A stretch of 9,946 bases of DNA, taken from Cryomorphaceae bacterium (GTDB taxonomy: Bacteria > Bacteroidota > Bacteroidia > Flavobacteriales > Schleiferiaceae). The stretch is from contig JABMNC010000053.1 of the NCBI GenBank assembly GCA_013205365.1, forward strand, positions 1 to 9,946, given 5' to 3'. The position numbers and the translations under genes were made by a program. Every line of letters begins with the position of its first letter. Positions within the stretch are counted from its first letter, which is position 1. A model generated the notes under the pieces. It worked only from the letters and a program-made list of their open reading frames with translations, ran no database searches and had not been told where the DNA came from. Shown here one piece after another: positions 1 through 7,012 of this stretch.

Positions 1-519
1 TGCACCGAACGCACCTGGAAGCTGGCTCCCATCGCCGGGTCGCTGTGGGTAGGACCCGTAGACGGCAGCCAAACCTGGTGGGCCATCGGAGCCACCGCGG
101 CAACGGACCGCCCTTGCGCCTACAACGACGAGTGGATTTTTAGGGCCGACGGAACCGTGGAATACGACACCAAAGGCGACATTTGGGCCGAACTCTACAT
201 GGGCGCCGCCGCAATCGGCTGCTCGCCCGAGAGCGTACTCACCGGCACCAAGGCAGCCTGGGGCAGTGGAACGCATGCGTTTTCGCTGATTCCGGCCGGG
301 GGTTCTGTGGCACGCGACCAAATTCAAATGCTCGGTCTTGGAGCATTCATAGGCCTGCCCAAGGCGGCCAACGGCGCAGAAACTCTTGTTCCCGTCAGTT
401 CCATAACCTATGACGTTCTGTCGGCCAACGAAGACCCCGCTACGGGGGTTCGCACCATGGAGATCGAGGTGAATTGGGGCGGCGGACTTTGGAGATTCAC
501 CCTGCGTTCCAATCCCTAA
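1..519 (+). CDS. Probable surface glycan-binding protein of a beta-glucan locus, C-terminal part (5' end outside window)
   Basis: The reading frame is open from the first base to the TAA at 517-519 and shows 172 residues; the start lies upstream. The visible part is rich in Trp and Gly. It holds an ERTWKLAP stretch, then VGP, a WW pair at visible residues 26-27, RPCAYNDEW and FRADG, then GDIWAELYMG near residues 59-68. I recall this spacing of aromatic, Cys and Asp residues from the C-terminal domain of PKD-containing or SusE-position lipoproteins in Bacteroidota glucan loci; I could not check it by search. Such proteins sit on the outer membrane and hold the polysaccharide for the neighbouring hydrolase. 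The stop codon shares one base with the GH16 start (TAATG), so the two are very likely translationally coupled. No catalytic motif is visible. It could instead be the tail of a multidomain enzyme, since only the end is seen. Confidence 0.6.
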   Translation, partial: CTERTWKLAPIAGSLWVGPVDGSQTWWAIGATAATDRPCAYNDEWIFRADGTVEYDTKGDIWAELYMGAAAIGCSPESVLTGTKAAWGSGTHAFSLIPAGGSVARDQIQMLGLGAFIGLPKAANGAETLVPVSSITYDVLSANEDPATGVRTMEIEVNWGGGLWRFTLRSNP

Positions 520-1664
520 TGAAGGTGTTTAGTATTATTCCCCTTGCCCTTGCGGTGGCCTGCGCTTCGGCAGATCTTCCGTTTTTGGTTGCAGAAGACC
601 TGCGCATTGCCGAAGGGAACAGCCCACGAGAATTGGTCGTCGGATTTGAACTCAGCCAGCCTGCCCCTCGGGCAGCGTCCGCACGAGTAGAATTAATTGG
701 GCAAACTGCCACAGCCGGAGAGGACTATAGCCCCTACACAGGCATAGTTAATTGGGAGAAGGGGCAGAAGCAAGCCGAAATCCGAATTGAAATTTTGGGA
801 GATACCGCTCATGAGCCCGACGAGAGCCTTTGGGTTTCGTTTTCAGAACCCAAGGGCACGCTCCTACCCAATCCGTTTTTTACCCTCACTCTGGAGAACG
901 ACGATTCCTATTCAGGAGCCGACAGCGGATTCGTCAGCCCGACGAGTTACCCTGGCTACAGTCTTGTTTGGGCGGATGAATTTGAAGGAAGCGTTCTGAA
1001 TTCCGAGTCCTGGAACTACGAAACCGGCAACAGCGGCTGGGGCAACAACGAGCTTCAGTTCTACCGCAGTGGCCCGAGCAACGTTCGCCTTGAAAACGGC
1101 CGCATGATTATTACGGCCCGTCAGGAGTCCTTCAGCGGCGCCGACTATACTTCTGCCCGTCTTACTACGCAAGGCAAGCGCGAATTCCAGTACGGGCGAA
1201 TCGACATACGGGCCAAACTCCCTAAAGGCCAGGGCATTTGGCCGGCACTTTGGATGCTCGGCGCAAACATTAGCCAGGTGGGTTGGCCTGCCTGCGGAGA
1301 GACTGATATTATGGAACTCATTGGCCATCAGCCGAATAAAGTACATGCTACGGCACACTGGGGTGCGCAGGGCAGTGGGTCAACCTACCGTACCGGCACG
1401 TTCACCAAGCCCCAGGGAGATTTTTCGCAGTCCTACCATGTTTTCAGCATGATCTGGGTCGAAGGGTCCCTTCAGTTTCTTGTTGACGACCAACTCTACC
1501 ACACGGTGAACAACAGCCATGTTAGCCCGGCAACCTACCGGCATAATGCTCCGTTTTTCTTTATTGCCAATGTCGCTGTGGGCGGCAACTGGCCGGGTTC
1601 GCCCGACGCATCCACTGTTTTTCCTCAGTCTATGTTTGTGGACTACATCCGTGTATTTCAATAA
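519..1664 (+). CDS. Calx-beta + GH16 endo-beta-1,3-glucanase (laminarinase-like), exported
   Basis: A 381-residue exported endo-glucanase, expected to cut internal beta-1,3 or mixed beta-1,3/1,4 linkages of laminarin-like glucans. Residues 1-18 form a signal sequence. It could be cut by signal peptidase I after ASA (16-18), or be lipidated at Cys15, although the lipobox AVAC lacks the usual Leu at -3. Residues about 22-128 match a Calx-beta domain: AEGNSPRELVVGFELS, TATAGEDY, EPDESLWVSFSEPKG and a closing LENDD. The GH16 domain covers about 145-381, starting YSLVWADEFEG. The catalytic motif GETDIME gives Glu261 as nucleophile, Asp263 as helper and Glu266 as acid/base, the ExDxxE form typical of laminarinases; GIWPALWMLG lies just before it. 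ATG 519 is preferred to the in-frame TTG at 474 because it directly precedes the signal peptide and overlaps the upstream stop. No type IX secretion tail is seen; the protein ends FVDYIRVFQ. Confidence 0.93.
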   Translation: MKVFSIIPLALAVACASADLPFLVAEDLRIAEGNSPRELVVGFELSQPAPRAASARVELIGQTATAGEDYSPYTGIVNWEKGQKQAEIRIEILGDTAHEPDESLWVSFSEPKGTLLPNPFFTLTLENDDSYSGADSGFVSPTSYPGYSLVWADEFEGSVLNSESWNYETGNSGWGNNELQFYRSGPSNVRLENGRMIITARQESFSGADYTSARLTTQGKREFQYGRIDIRAKLPKGQGIWPALWMLGANISQVGWPACGETDIMELIGHQPNKVHATAHWGAQGSGSTYRTGTFTKPQGDFSQSYHVFSMIWVEGSLQFLVDDQLYHTVNNSHVSPATYRHNAPFFFIANVAVGGNWPGSPDASTVFPQSMFVDYIRVFQ

Positions 1665-1735
1665 ATCCCAATTCTCGTTCTTTAACCATTAAATCCCTAC
1701 GGTTCTATAGCAGCGCTTTGCATTAATTGCCCCTT

Positions 1736-1764
1736 AAGGGGAGGGAACATCCCCTCCCCTTTTT
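1736..1764 (+). terminator. Rho-independent terminator after the GH16 gene
   Basis: A 10-bp GC-rich stem (arms 1736-1745 and 1752-1761) with a six-base loop, AACATC, is followed by a run of T through 1764. It lies 71 bases after the GH16 stop and only 14 bases before the GH3 start. Its left arm also takes part in a separate perfect palindrome, CCCCTTAAGGGG at 1730-1741, which could fold as a competing small hairpin. Confidence 0.85.
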
Positions 1765-1771
1765 ACATTTA
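1764..1771 (+). promoter_or_regulatory. Possible weak -7 box for the GH3 gene
   Basis: TACATTTA matches the Bacteroidota -7 consensus TAnnTTTG at five of six fixed positions. It begins at the last T of the terminator tract and ends seven bases before the GH3 ATG. No TTG is found about 20 bases upstream. It is listed because the terminator just before it leaves GH3 otherwise dependent on read-through. The match may be chance in an A/T-rich stretch. Confidence 0.25.
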
Positions 1772-1778
1772 CATAATC

Positions 1779-3986
1779 ATGGTTTCTAGACTTTTAGCCT
1801 TTTTTCTTATTCCCACTGCGCTTTTTGCTCAGGTAAAGGATGCTGCAGCGCGCGCAGACAGTGTGCTTGCGCTCATGACCCTCGAGGAGTTGGTTGGTCA
1901 AACCAACCAATACAACGGCTTTTGGAATGCGACCGGGCCCATGCCCGAGGGCAACGATTGGCTCGAGGCCCGGGTTAAAGCGCTTAAAAATGGCCTGGTT
2001 GGCTCCGTTTTAAACGTTTCAGGCGTAAACGAGGTACGCGCCCTGCAAAAAGTAGTAGTCGAAGAAACCCGCCTTGGCATTCCCCTTATTTTTGGTTTGG
2101 ACGTAATCCACGGGTACCGCAGTCTCAGCCCGATCCCCCTGGCCGAAGCGTCCAGTTGGGACCTTGAGGCCATTGAAGCCTCTGCCCACGCAGCAGCGCT
2201 CGAAGCAACTTCGGACGGCATAAACTGGACCTTTGCTCCCATGGTAGACATTAGCCGCGATCCCCGCTGGGGACGGGTTATGGAAGGCGCCGGCGAAGAT
2301 CCCTATTTGGGGTCCCGAATCGCGGAGGCCAGGGTTCGCGGTTTTCAGGGCAAGGATTTAGCCGATCCGAGCACCTTGGCAGCCTGCCTCAAGCACTTCT
2401 CGGGGTACGGATTCCCGCTGGCTGGCCGTGACTACGCCACCACCGACTTTAGCGCACATACCTTATACAACTGGATTTTGCCCCCGTTTGAAGCGGGAGT
2501 TAGGGCCGGTGCAGCCACCGTAATGACGGCCTTTAGCGCGGCCAACGGAATTCCCAGCACCCTTGATTCGGCGCAACTCTGGGGCGAGCTCCGGGGGCGC
2601 ATGGGCTTTGACGGCGTCGTCGTTTCGGACTGGGGATCTATTGCAGAAACCATTGCGCACGGACATGCCAAAGACCTACGAGAAGCCGCCAGGCTCTCGC
2701 TCGCCGCGGGATGCGACGTGGATATGGAGTCCGACGCCTACCTACGCTATGGATTAGAACTCGCGCGAAGTAACCGCAGCGACAGCCTTAGGTTTCGCGA
2801 GTCCGCCCGCAGAATACTCGAGCTGAAGTTCAAGCTTGGGCTGATGGATGACCCCTACCTATACTGCAAGCAAAAAAGCCTGCCCGACGTGCGTCCTCAG
2901 GCCTATGAAATGGCCGTTAAATCAACTGTTTTGCTGAAGAATAAGGGCATTTTGCCCCTAAATCCCTCGCTTCGAGTGGGCTTGACCGGGCCCTTCGCAG
3001 CGGATAAAAACGGAGTTTTGGGCAACTGGCGCGTTTCGGCTAAGGATCAGTCTGCGCAATCTCTTGCCGAAGCAACCGAAGCCTCATGGCTCTTTGCTCC
3101 GTCTGCGCCTCATTCTATTGGACCCGAGGCATTTGCCACGGAATTAACCCTGAACAGCACGGACTTTAGCGGTAACGACCGCGCCCTGAAGGCACTGCGT
3201 TCTCAGCAGGTCCTGGTTTTGGCTATCGGCGAGCACGGATACGAGTCGGGTGAAGGCCGAAGCCGTGCATCCCTTAGAATTAGCCTTGTACAGCAAGACC
3301 TTGTGCGCAAAGCCTTTAAAACCGGCAAGCCGGTAGTGTTGGTTGTGTATGCCGGCCGACCCCTGATTCTTGAGCCCTGGATGCAGGACGGGGCCGCAGC
3401 CATCCTTTGGGCATGGCAGCCTGGAAGCATGGGCGGAAGTGCCGTTGCGGACGTACTGAAGGGATTGCGCGAGCCCTACGGCCGCCTGCCTATGACCTTT
3501 GTGCGCAGCGAAGGGCAGATTCCGCTGCACTACGACGGCTTCTCATCGGGCCGGCCGGGGCCCAAGACCGAAGTTTTTTGGTCGCACTACACCGACGAAT
3601 CCAATACACCGGCTTTTCCCTTTGGTTTTGGGCTGAGCTATACCTCGTTTGATTACAAAAACCTAAGGGTTCAGCCCAGCAATACAGGCTGGACTGCGAC
3701 CCTGACCCTAAGCAATACCGGAACGCGCGCCGGGAGCGAAGTGGTCCAGCTCTACTCCAGCCGCCTAGGCAATGGGCAGCTCTACCCGACTAAAGCGCTT
3801 AAGGGATTTCAACGCGTAACCCTGGAACCCGGAGAAGTGCGCGACGTGCAGCTCATCCTCACGCGCGAGGCGCTCCGCCAGCGCGACGGCCTCGGTAAAA
3901 GCCATCCCTTTGAACGCGGAACCTTGGGCATTACCCTAGGGCCCAACAGCTCCGAAGGATTAACGTGGACCACTGACCTGCCATGA
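1779..3986 (+). CDS. bglX: GH3 beta-glucosidase, BglX-like, periplasmic
   Basis: A 735-residue enzyme that removes glucose from the non-reducing ends of beta-gluco-oligosaccharides, the expected step after GH16 cleavage. A signal peptide covers about 1-17, with likely cleavage at ALFA before Gln18, and no lipobox Cys, so a periplasmic location is likely. The N-terminal barrel carries PLIFGLDVIHG (about 102-112), FAPMVDISRDPRWGR (152-166) and the substrate-binding pair KHF (205-207). The nucleophile is Asp284 in VVSDW. The second domain holds the GEHGYESGEGRSR region (484-496), where Glu492 is the likely acid/base by comparison with BglX proteins. A C-terminal fibronectin-III-like domain starts near FPFGFGLSYTSF (613-624). 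Length is close to E. coli BglX (765). Its stop overlaps the regulator start by four bases (ATGA). No Shine-Dalgarno sequence is seen. Specificity for beta-1,3 or beta-1,6 links cannot be read from the sequence. Confidence 0.95.
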   Translation: MVSRLLAFFLIPTALFAQVKDAAARADSVLALMTLEELVGQTNQYNGFWNATGPMPEGNDWLEARVKALKNGLVGSVLNVSGVNEVRALQKVVVEETRLGIPLIFGLDVIHGYRSLSPIPLAEASSWDLEAIEASAHAAALEATSDGINWTFAPMVDISRDPRWGRVMEGAGEDPYLGSRIAEARVRGFQGKDLADPSTLAACLKHFSGYGFPLAGRDYATTDFSAHTLYNWILPPFEAGVRAGAATVMTAFSAANGIPSTLDSAQLWGELRGRMGFDGVVVSDWGSIAETIAHGHAKDLREAARLSLAAGCDVDMESDAYLRYGLELARSNRSDSLRFRESARRILELKFKLGLMDDPYLYCKQKSLPDVRPQAYEMAVKSTVLLKNKGILPLNPSLRVGLTGPFAADKNGVLGNWRVSAKDQSAQSLAEATEASWLFAPSAPHSIGPEAFATELTLNSTDFSGNDRALKALRSQQVLVLAIGEHGYESGEGRSRASLRISLVQQDLVRKAFKTGKPVVLVVYAGRPLILEPWMQDGAAAILWAWQPGSMGGSAVADVLKGLREPYGRLPMTFVRSEGQIPLHYDGFSSGRPGPKTEVFWSHYTDESNTPAFPFGFGLSYTSFDYKNLRVQPSNTGWTATLTLSNTGTRAGSEVVQLYSSRLGNGQLYPTKALKGFQRVTLEPGEVRDVQLILTREALRQRDGLGKSHPFERGTLGITLGPNSSEGLTWTTDLP

Positions 3987-4690
3987 GTTTAGAATTAGAG
4001 CGAGAGCGGCTGAGTGCCTTCTTTCAGTTTGGTCAGTCGGTAGACTGCGTGGTATTTGGCTTTGATGGAGTTAGCCTGCAAATTCTCGTAATTGAACGCG
4101 GAGCCGAGCCCTTTTATGGTGCGGAGGCCCTACCTGGCGATCTAGTGCGCATCGACGAAGACATTGACAAGGCCGCCACTCGAATTCTGCACGACCTGAC
4201 GGGTTTAGACAATGTTTTTTTGGACCAGCTTAAAACTTTTGGACGGGTCGATCGCCACCCGATGGGGCGCGTAGTTACCACGGCTTTTTATTCGCTGATC
4301 AACCAAACGAAGTACAACCCTCGCCCGGCATCCTGGGCCGTTAAAGCCCGATGGAAGTCCCTAGCCGAGCTTCACGAAATGGCCTTTGACCACCGTGAAC
4401 TCCTCGAAACAGCCCTTGATGCACTGCAGAGCCAGGTTCGCCAGCAGCCGATAGGGTTCGAATTGCTCCCCGAAGAATTCACCCTTACACAGATTCAGAA
4501 CCTGTACGAAGCCGTGCTGAATACCCAGTTTGACAAGGCCAACTTCCGCAAAAAAATTCTTAGTATGGGAGTGCTAAAGCCCCTCGATAAGACCGAGAAG
4601 GCGGTGCGCCACCGCCCGGCTCGCCTCTACCAATTCGACACGCAGCGCTACCATTCACTGTCCAAACAGGGCTTTCTGTTTGAACTATAG
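3983..4690 (+). CDS. NUDIX-fold transcriptional regulator (AraR/NrtR-like) with C-terminal winged helix
   Basis: A 235-residue cytoplasmic protein with a NUDIX-like sensor (about 18-150) and a winged-helix DNA-binding domain (about 164-220, around FTLTQIQNLYEAVLNTQFD and KILSMGVLKPL, ending RPARLYQFD). This is the layout of NrtR and of the Bacteroides arabinose regulator AraR. The NUDIX box is degenerate: in LPGDLVRIDED and TRILHDLTGL (50-75) Glu59, Arg67 and Gly74 remain, but the box Gly is Asp53, the Glu after Arg is Ile68, and the metal-binding Glu pair is Asp71-Leu72. Hydrolase activity is therefore unlikely, which fits a ligand sensor. Its ATG lies inside the GH3 stop (ATGA), so it is co-translated with the glucosidase. 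By context it probably controls this locus in response to glucose, a gluco-oligosaccharide or a derivative. The ligand and operator are not known from sequence. Confidence 0.9.
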   Translation: MSLELERERLSAFFQFGQSVDCVVFGFDGVSLQILVIERGAEPFYGAEALPGDLVRIDEDIDKAATRILHDLTGLDNVFLDQLKTFGRVDRHPMGRVVTTAFYSLINQTKYNPRPASWAVKARWKSLAELHEMAFDHRELLETALDALQSQVRQQPIGFELLPEEFTLTQIQNLYEAVLNTQFDKANFRKKILSMGVLKPLDKTEKAVRHRPARLYQFDTQRYHSLSKQGFLFEL

Positions 4691-4725
4691 CTCATTGCTC
4701 CGGGGATGTTGGCATAGTGCTTGAG

Positions 4726-4733
4726 TACCTTTG
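4726..4733 (+). promoter_or_regulatory. -7 promoter box of the DUF5686 gene; implies leaderless mRNA
   Basis: TACCTTTG is an exact match to the Bacteroidota -7 consensus TAnnTTTG, followed by CGGC and then GTG at 4738. Transcription would start at or beside the start codon. The nearest upstream TTG (4709-4711) is 14 bases away, shorter than the usual gap of about 19-20, so the -33 element is poor. The box lies after the regulator stop, so it would give this gene its own transcript. Confidence 0.6.
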
Positions 4734-4737
4734 CGGC

Positions 4738-6978
4738 GTGCGGCGCATTACTTCCATTGCCCTAGTTATTGGGCTATGCCCGAGTTTGGCTTGGGGACAA
4801 ACACCGAGCGACTCCCTGCGCAAGGTTGACCTCGAGGCCGTACTAATCGTCGCCCAGCCCATAGACAAAGCCTACGAAGTGCTGCGCGAAGCAGGCCGAC
4901 GCAACCGTCCGCTCCCTAGTTTTAGCTGCAGTACCGCCGTCAAGTCCAGCTACGGTTCAGGGAGCCAACTCAAGCTGCGAGAAGCCCTAAGCATTAGCTT
5001 TTTTGCGGAACCAGACCGCTATAGCGAGCAAATTTATTTGGCAGACGAGCACCTAGGCGGCAAGGCCATGAACGACGGTCGCAGCGTTCAACTCAGCTTT
5101 AGCGTGGGCCGCGAAGACAATTTAGTGCCCAACGAGCGCGAAGCCTCACTGGGCCAGCATTTTTTTGAGTCCTACCCCGACGGCAACCTCGACTTGTACC
5201 AGGCGACCATTCAACTCCCAAAACTCGCATCACTGCCCATTCCCTCGCCCCTTTCTTGGGATGCGAGCTTGCAGTACCGAGCCGTTGTTCAGCAGGCCGA
5301 GACCAAGCGTAATGCGGTGCACTGGACCATCAAAATTGAACCCCGCCAGGCAGATGGCCCTTCGCTGCGGGGAACCCTGGTAATTGAAGACAGCGCATTC
5401 ACCCTGGTTCAGGCAGACCTTGAGCTTCCCGCCCAGGGGCTTGTGCGCCACAAGTCGGCACAATTAAGCCAAACCTACGAGTGGTCCGAAGGTCGATCGG
5501 TGGTTTCAAAGCGAGATTTTAGACTGGTTGCGCCCGGCGGAGACAGCGCCCGCTGCAAAATCGTTCACGAACAGTACGACTTTAATGCCCGCTACCGCCC
5601 CAAGGATCTGGGCTTGGCGTCCGTGGAATACAGTCCCGATGCCTTTGATGCAAAACCTACCGATTGGATTGCAGCGCGCAAAATTGCGCTTGATCCCAAG
5701 GAGGCGCGTCACATAACCTACCAAGACAGCTTGACGCTTTTCTACGATTCCGACGGCTACAAAGACAGCGTAGACGCGGTCTACAATAAATTTCACCTCT
5801 GGGAACCGTTTTTGTCGGGTTTGGGCTACCGCTCGAGTAAAAAAGGCGTGGAATGGTTTGTGCTTCCGGTGGTCGCCCAAATGCGGTTTTTTGGCGTCGG
5901 AGGCTACCGCCACAATCTAGGCGGGAGCTTTGCGCGGACTTTTTCGGACCGCCGCAGACTCGACGTGCAAGGCAACCTCGACTACGGCGTGGTCAACCGC
6001 GACGTCCGCGGCGACCTTTCCCTGAGCTACCTCTATAATCCTCGTAGGTTTGGCCTTTTGCGGGTCGAGTTGGGCGACAACTACGTCTTTGTGAATACCT
6101 ACGAACCTATTCTGGGCACCTTTGCCCGCGGAAACTTCGTACGCAAAACGTTCTTTCAAGGGTCGCACCGCATCGAATTGGTGAACGGACTCTACCTGCG
6201 CACCTCCTTTGACTTCTCGCGCCGTGAGGCAATCACCGGGCTCAAGCTCGAGGACTGGTCCGCCCAACTTTTTGGCGCGCTCAACGAACCAACCCCGTTT
6301 CGCACCTACACCATCGCCCTAGTGGGGGCCGAACTGAGCTACACTCCAGGGCAGCGCTACGTCATCAAGGGTCCGCGCAAAATTGCCCTCGGCAGCGTCT
6401 GGCCCACCTTTACCCTTCAGGCTAAGCAGGGCATTCCTGGTCTACTTGGGGGCATGGTCTCCTTTACCTCCCTACGACTGAACGCACGGGACTTCAGGCA
6501 GTCTCGCTTTTGGGGCAGTACTACCTGGCACGCCGGTCTTGGCACCTTTCTCGCCGCAGAACTCGACTCCATTCGCTTTATTGAGCATCGGTTTTTCAGG
6601 GGTTCCGACCAGCTGCTCTTGAGCAACCCAACCACTAGCTTTCAGGCCTTGGACTCGACCTACCACACTGCCCGGCCCTGGATCGAGGCCTACTTTATTC
6701 ATCATTTCGACCGATCACTGCTCGACCGAATTCCCTTGGTTCGCGCCCTTCACCTGGTGCCTGCAGTTGGTGGCGGACTCTTGTATGTCGCAGAAGCCCA
6801 GGTATTTCACGCGGAATTTTATGGCGGACTGGAACTGCCGTTCCGCCTGTGGGACCAGCGAATGCGCGTCGGAGCCTACCGAGTGTGGACCGACCAAGGT
6901 TCGCCCGAAATCCCCGGATTCCGCCTAAAAATGGGCCTGGACTTCTACGACAGCTACCGCGGTCGTTGGAACTACTAA
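4738..6978 (+). CDS. DUF5686-family outer-membrane beta-barrel protein lacking the CarboxypepD_reg-like domain
   Basis: A 746-residue protein of a Bacteroidota outer-membrane family with no established function. Starting at GTG 4738, residues 1-20 form a signal peptide (RRITSIALVIGL core, likely cut at AWG before Gln21). An earlier in-frame GTG at 4717 would place a -7 promoter box inside the gene and add a poor extension, so 4738 is preferred. The segment KAYEVLREAGRRN near 45-57 resembles the family region that normally follows a carboxypeptidase-regulatory-like domain; here that domain is missing and the protein begins directly after it. The C-terminal half has alternating amphipathic strands, and HRFFRGSDQLLLSNP plus IEAYFIHHFDRSLLDRIPL are the strongest family signatures. 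It ends RGRWNY; a terminal aromatic residue is typical of barrels inserted by BAM. It is separated from the regulator by 47 bases and from the peptidase by 34. A link to glucan use is not shown. Confidence 0.82.
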   Translation: MRRITSIALVIGLCPSLAWGQTPSDSLRKVDLEAVLIVAQPIDKAYEVLREAGRRNRPLPSFSCSTAVKSSYGSGSQLKLREALSISFFAEPDRYSEQIYLADEHLGGKAMNDGRSVQLSFSVGREDNLVPNEREASLGQHFFESYPDGNLDLYQATIQLPKLASLPIPSPLSWDASLQYRAVVQQAETKRNAVHWTIKIEPRQADGPSLRGTLVIEDSAFTLVQADLELPAQGLVRHKSAQLSQTYEWSEGRSVVSKRDFRLVAPGGDSARCKIVHEQYDFNARYRPKDLGLASVEYSPDAFDAKPTDWIAARKIALDPKEARHITYQDSLTLFYDSDGYKDSVDAVYNKFHLWEPFLSGLGYRSSKKGVEWFVLPVVAQMRFFGVGGYRHNLGGSFARTFSDRRRLDVQGNLDYGVVNRDVRGDLSLSYLYNPRRFGLLRVELGDNYVFVNTYEPILGTFARGNFVRKTFFQGSHRIELVNGLYLRTSFDFSRREAITGLKLEDWSAQLFGALNEPTPFRTYTIALVGAELSYTPGQRYVIKGPRKIALGSVWPTFTLQAKQGIPGLLGGMVSFTSLRLNARDFRQSRFWGSTTWHAGLGTFLAAELDSIRFIEHRFFRGSDQLLLSNPTTSFQALDSTYHTARPWIEAYFIHHFDRSLLDRIPLVRALHLVPAVGGGLLYVAEAQVFHAEFYGGLELPFRLWDQRMRVGAYRVWTDQGSPEIPGFRLKMGLDFYDSYRGRWNY

Positions 6979-6996
6979 GCGTCCGCATTAATTTTA
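6966..6996 (+). promoter_or_regulatory. Possible promoter of the M61 peptidase gene
   Basis: TTG at 6966-6968, 20 bases, then TAATTTTA at 6989-6996 resembles the Bacteroidota arrangement TTG-N19-20-TAnnTTTG with one mismatch in the last base. The box ends 16 bases before the ATG at 7013. The TTG lies inside the last codons of the upstream gene. The two genes are only 34 bases apart, so co-transcription is equally possible. Confidence 0.3.
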
Positions 6997-7012
6997 TCAA
7001 AAGCACGATCCC

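Noticed and set aside
474..518. A longer GH16 form starting at TTG 474
   Set aside because: It would overlap the upstream gene by 46 bases and put a 15-residue Arg-containing extension before a good signal peptide. ATG 519 fits the TAATG overlap.
4691..4725. Terminator after the NUDIX regulator gene
   Set aside because: No stable GC-rich stem followed by T residues is present in this gap.
4717..4737. GTG 4717 as start of the DUF5686 gene
   Set aside because: The promoter -7 box at 4726-4733 would lie inside the coding region, and the signal peptide is better formed from GTG 4738.
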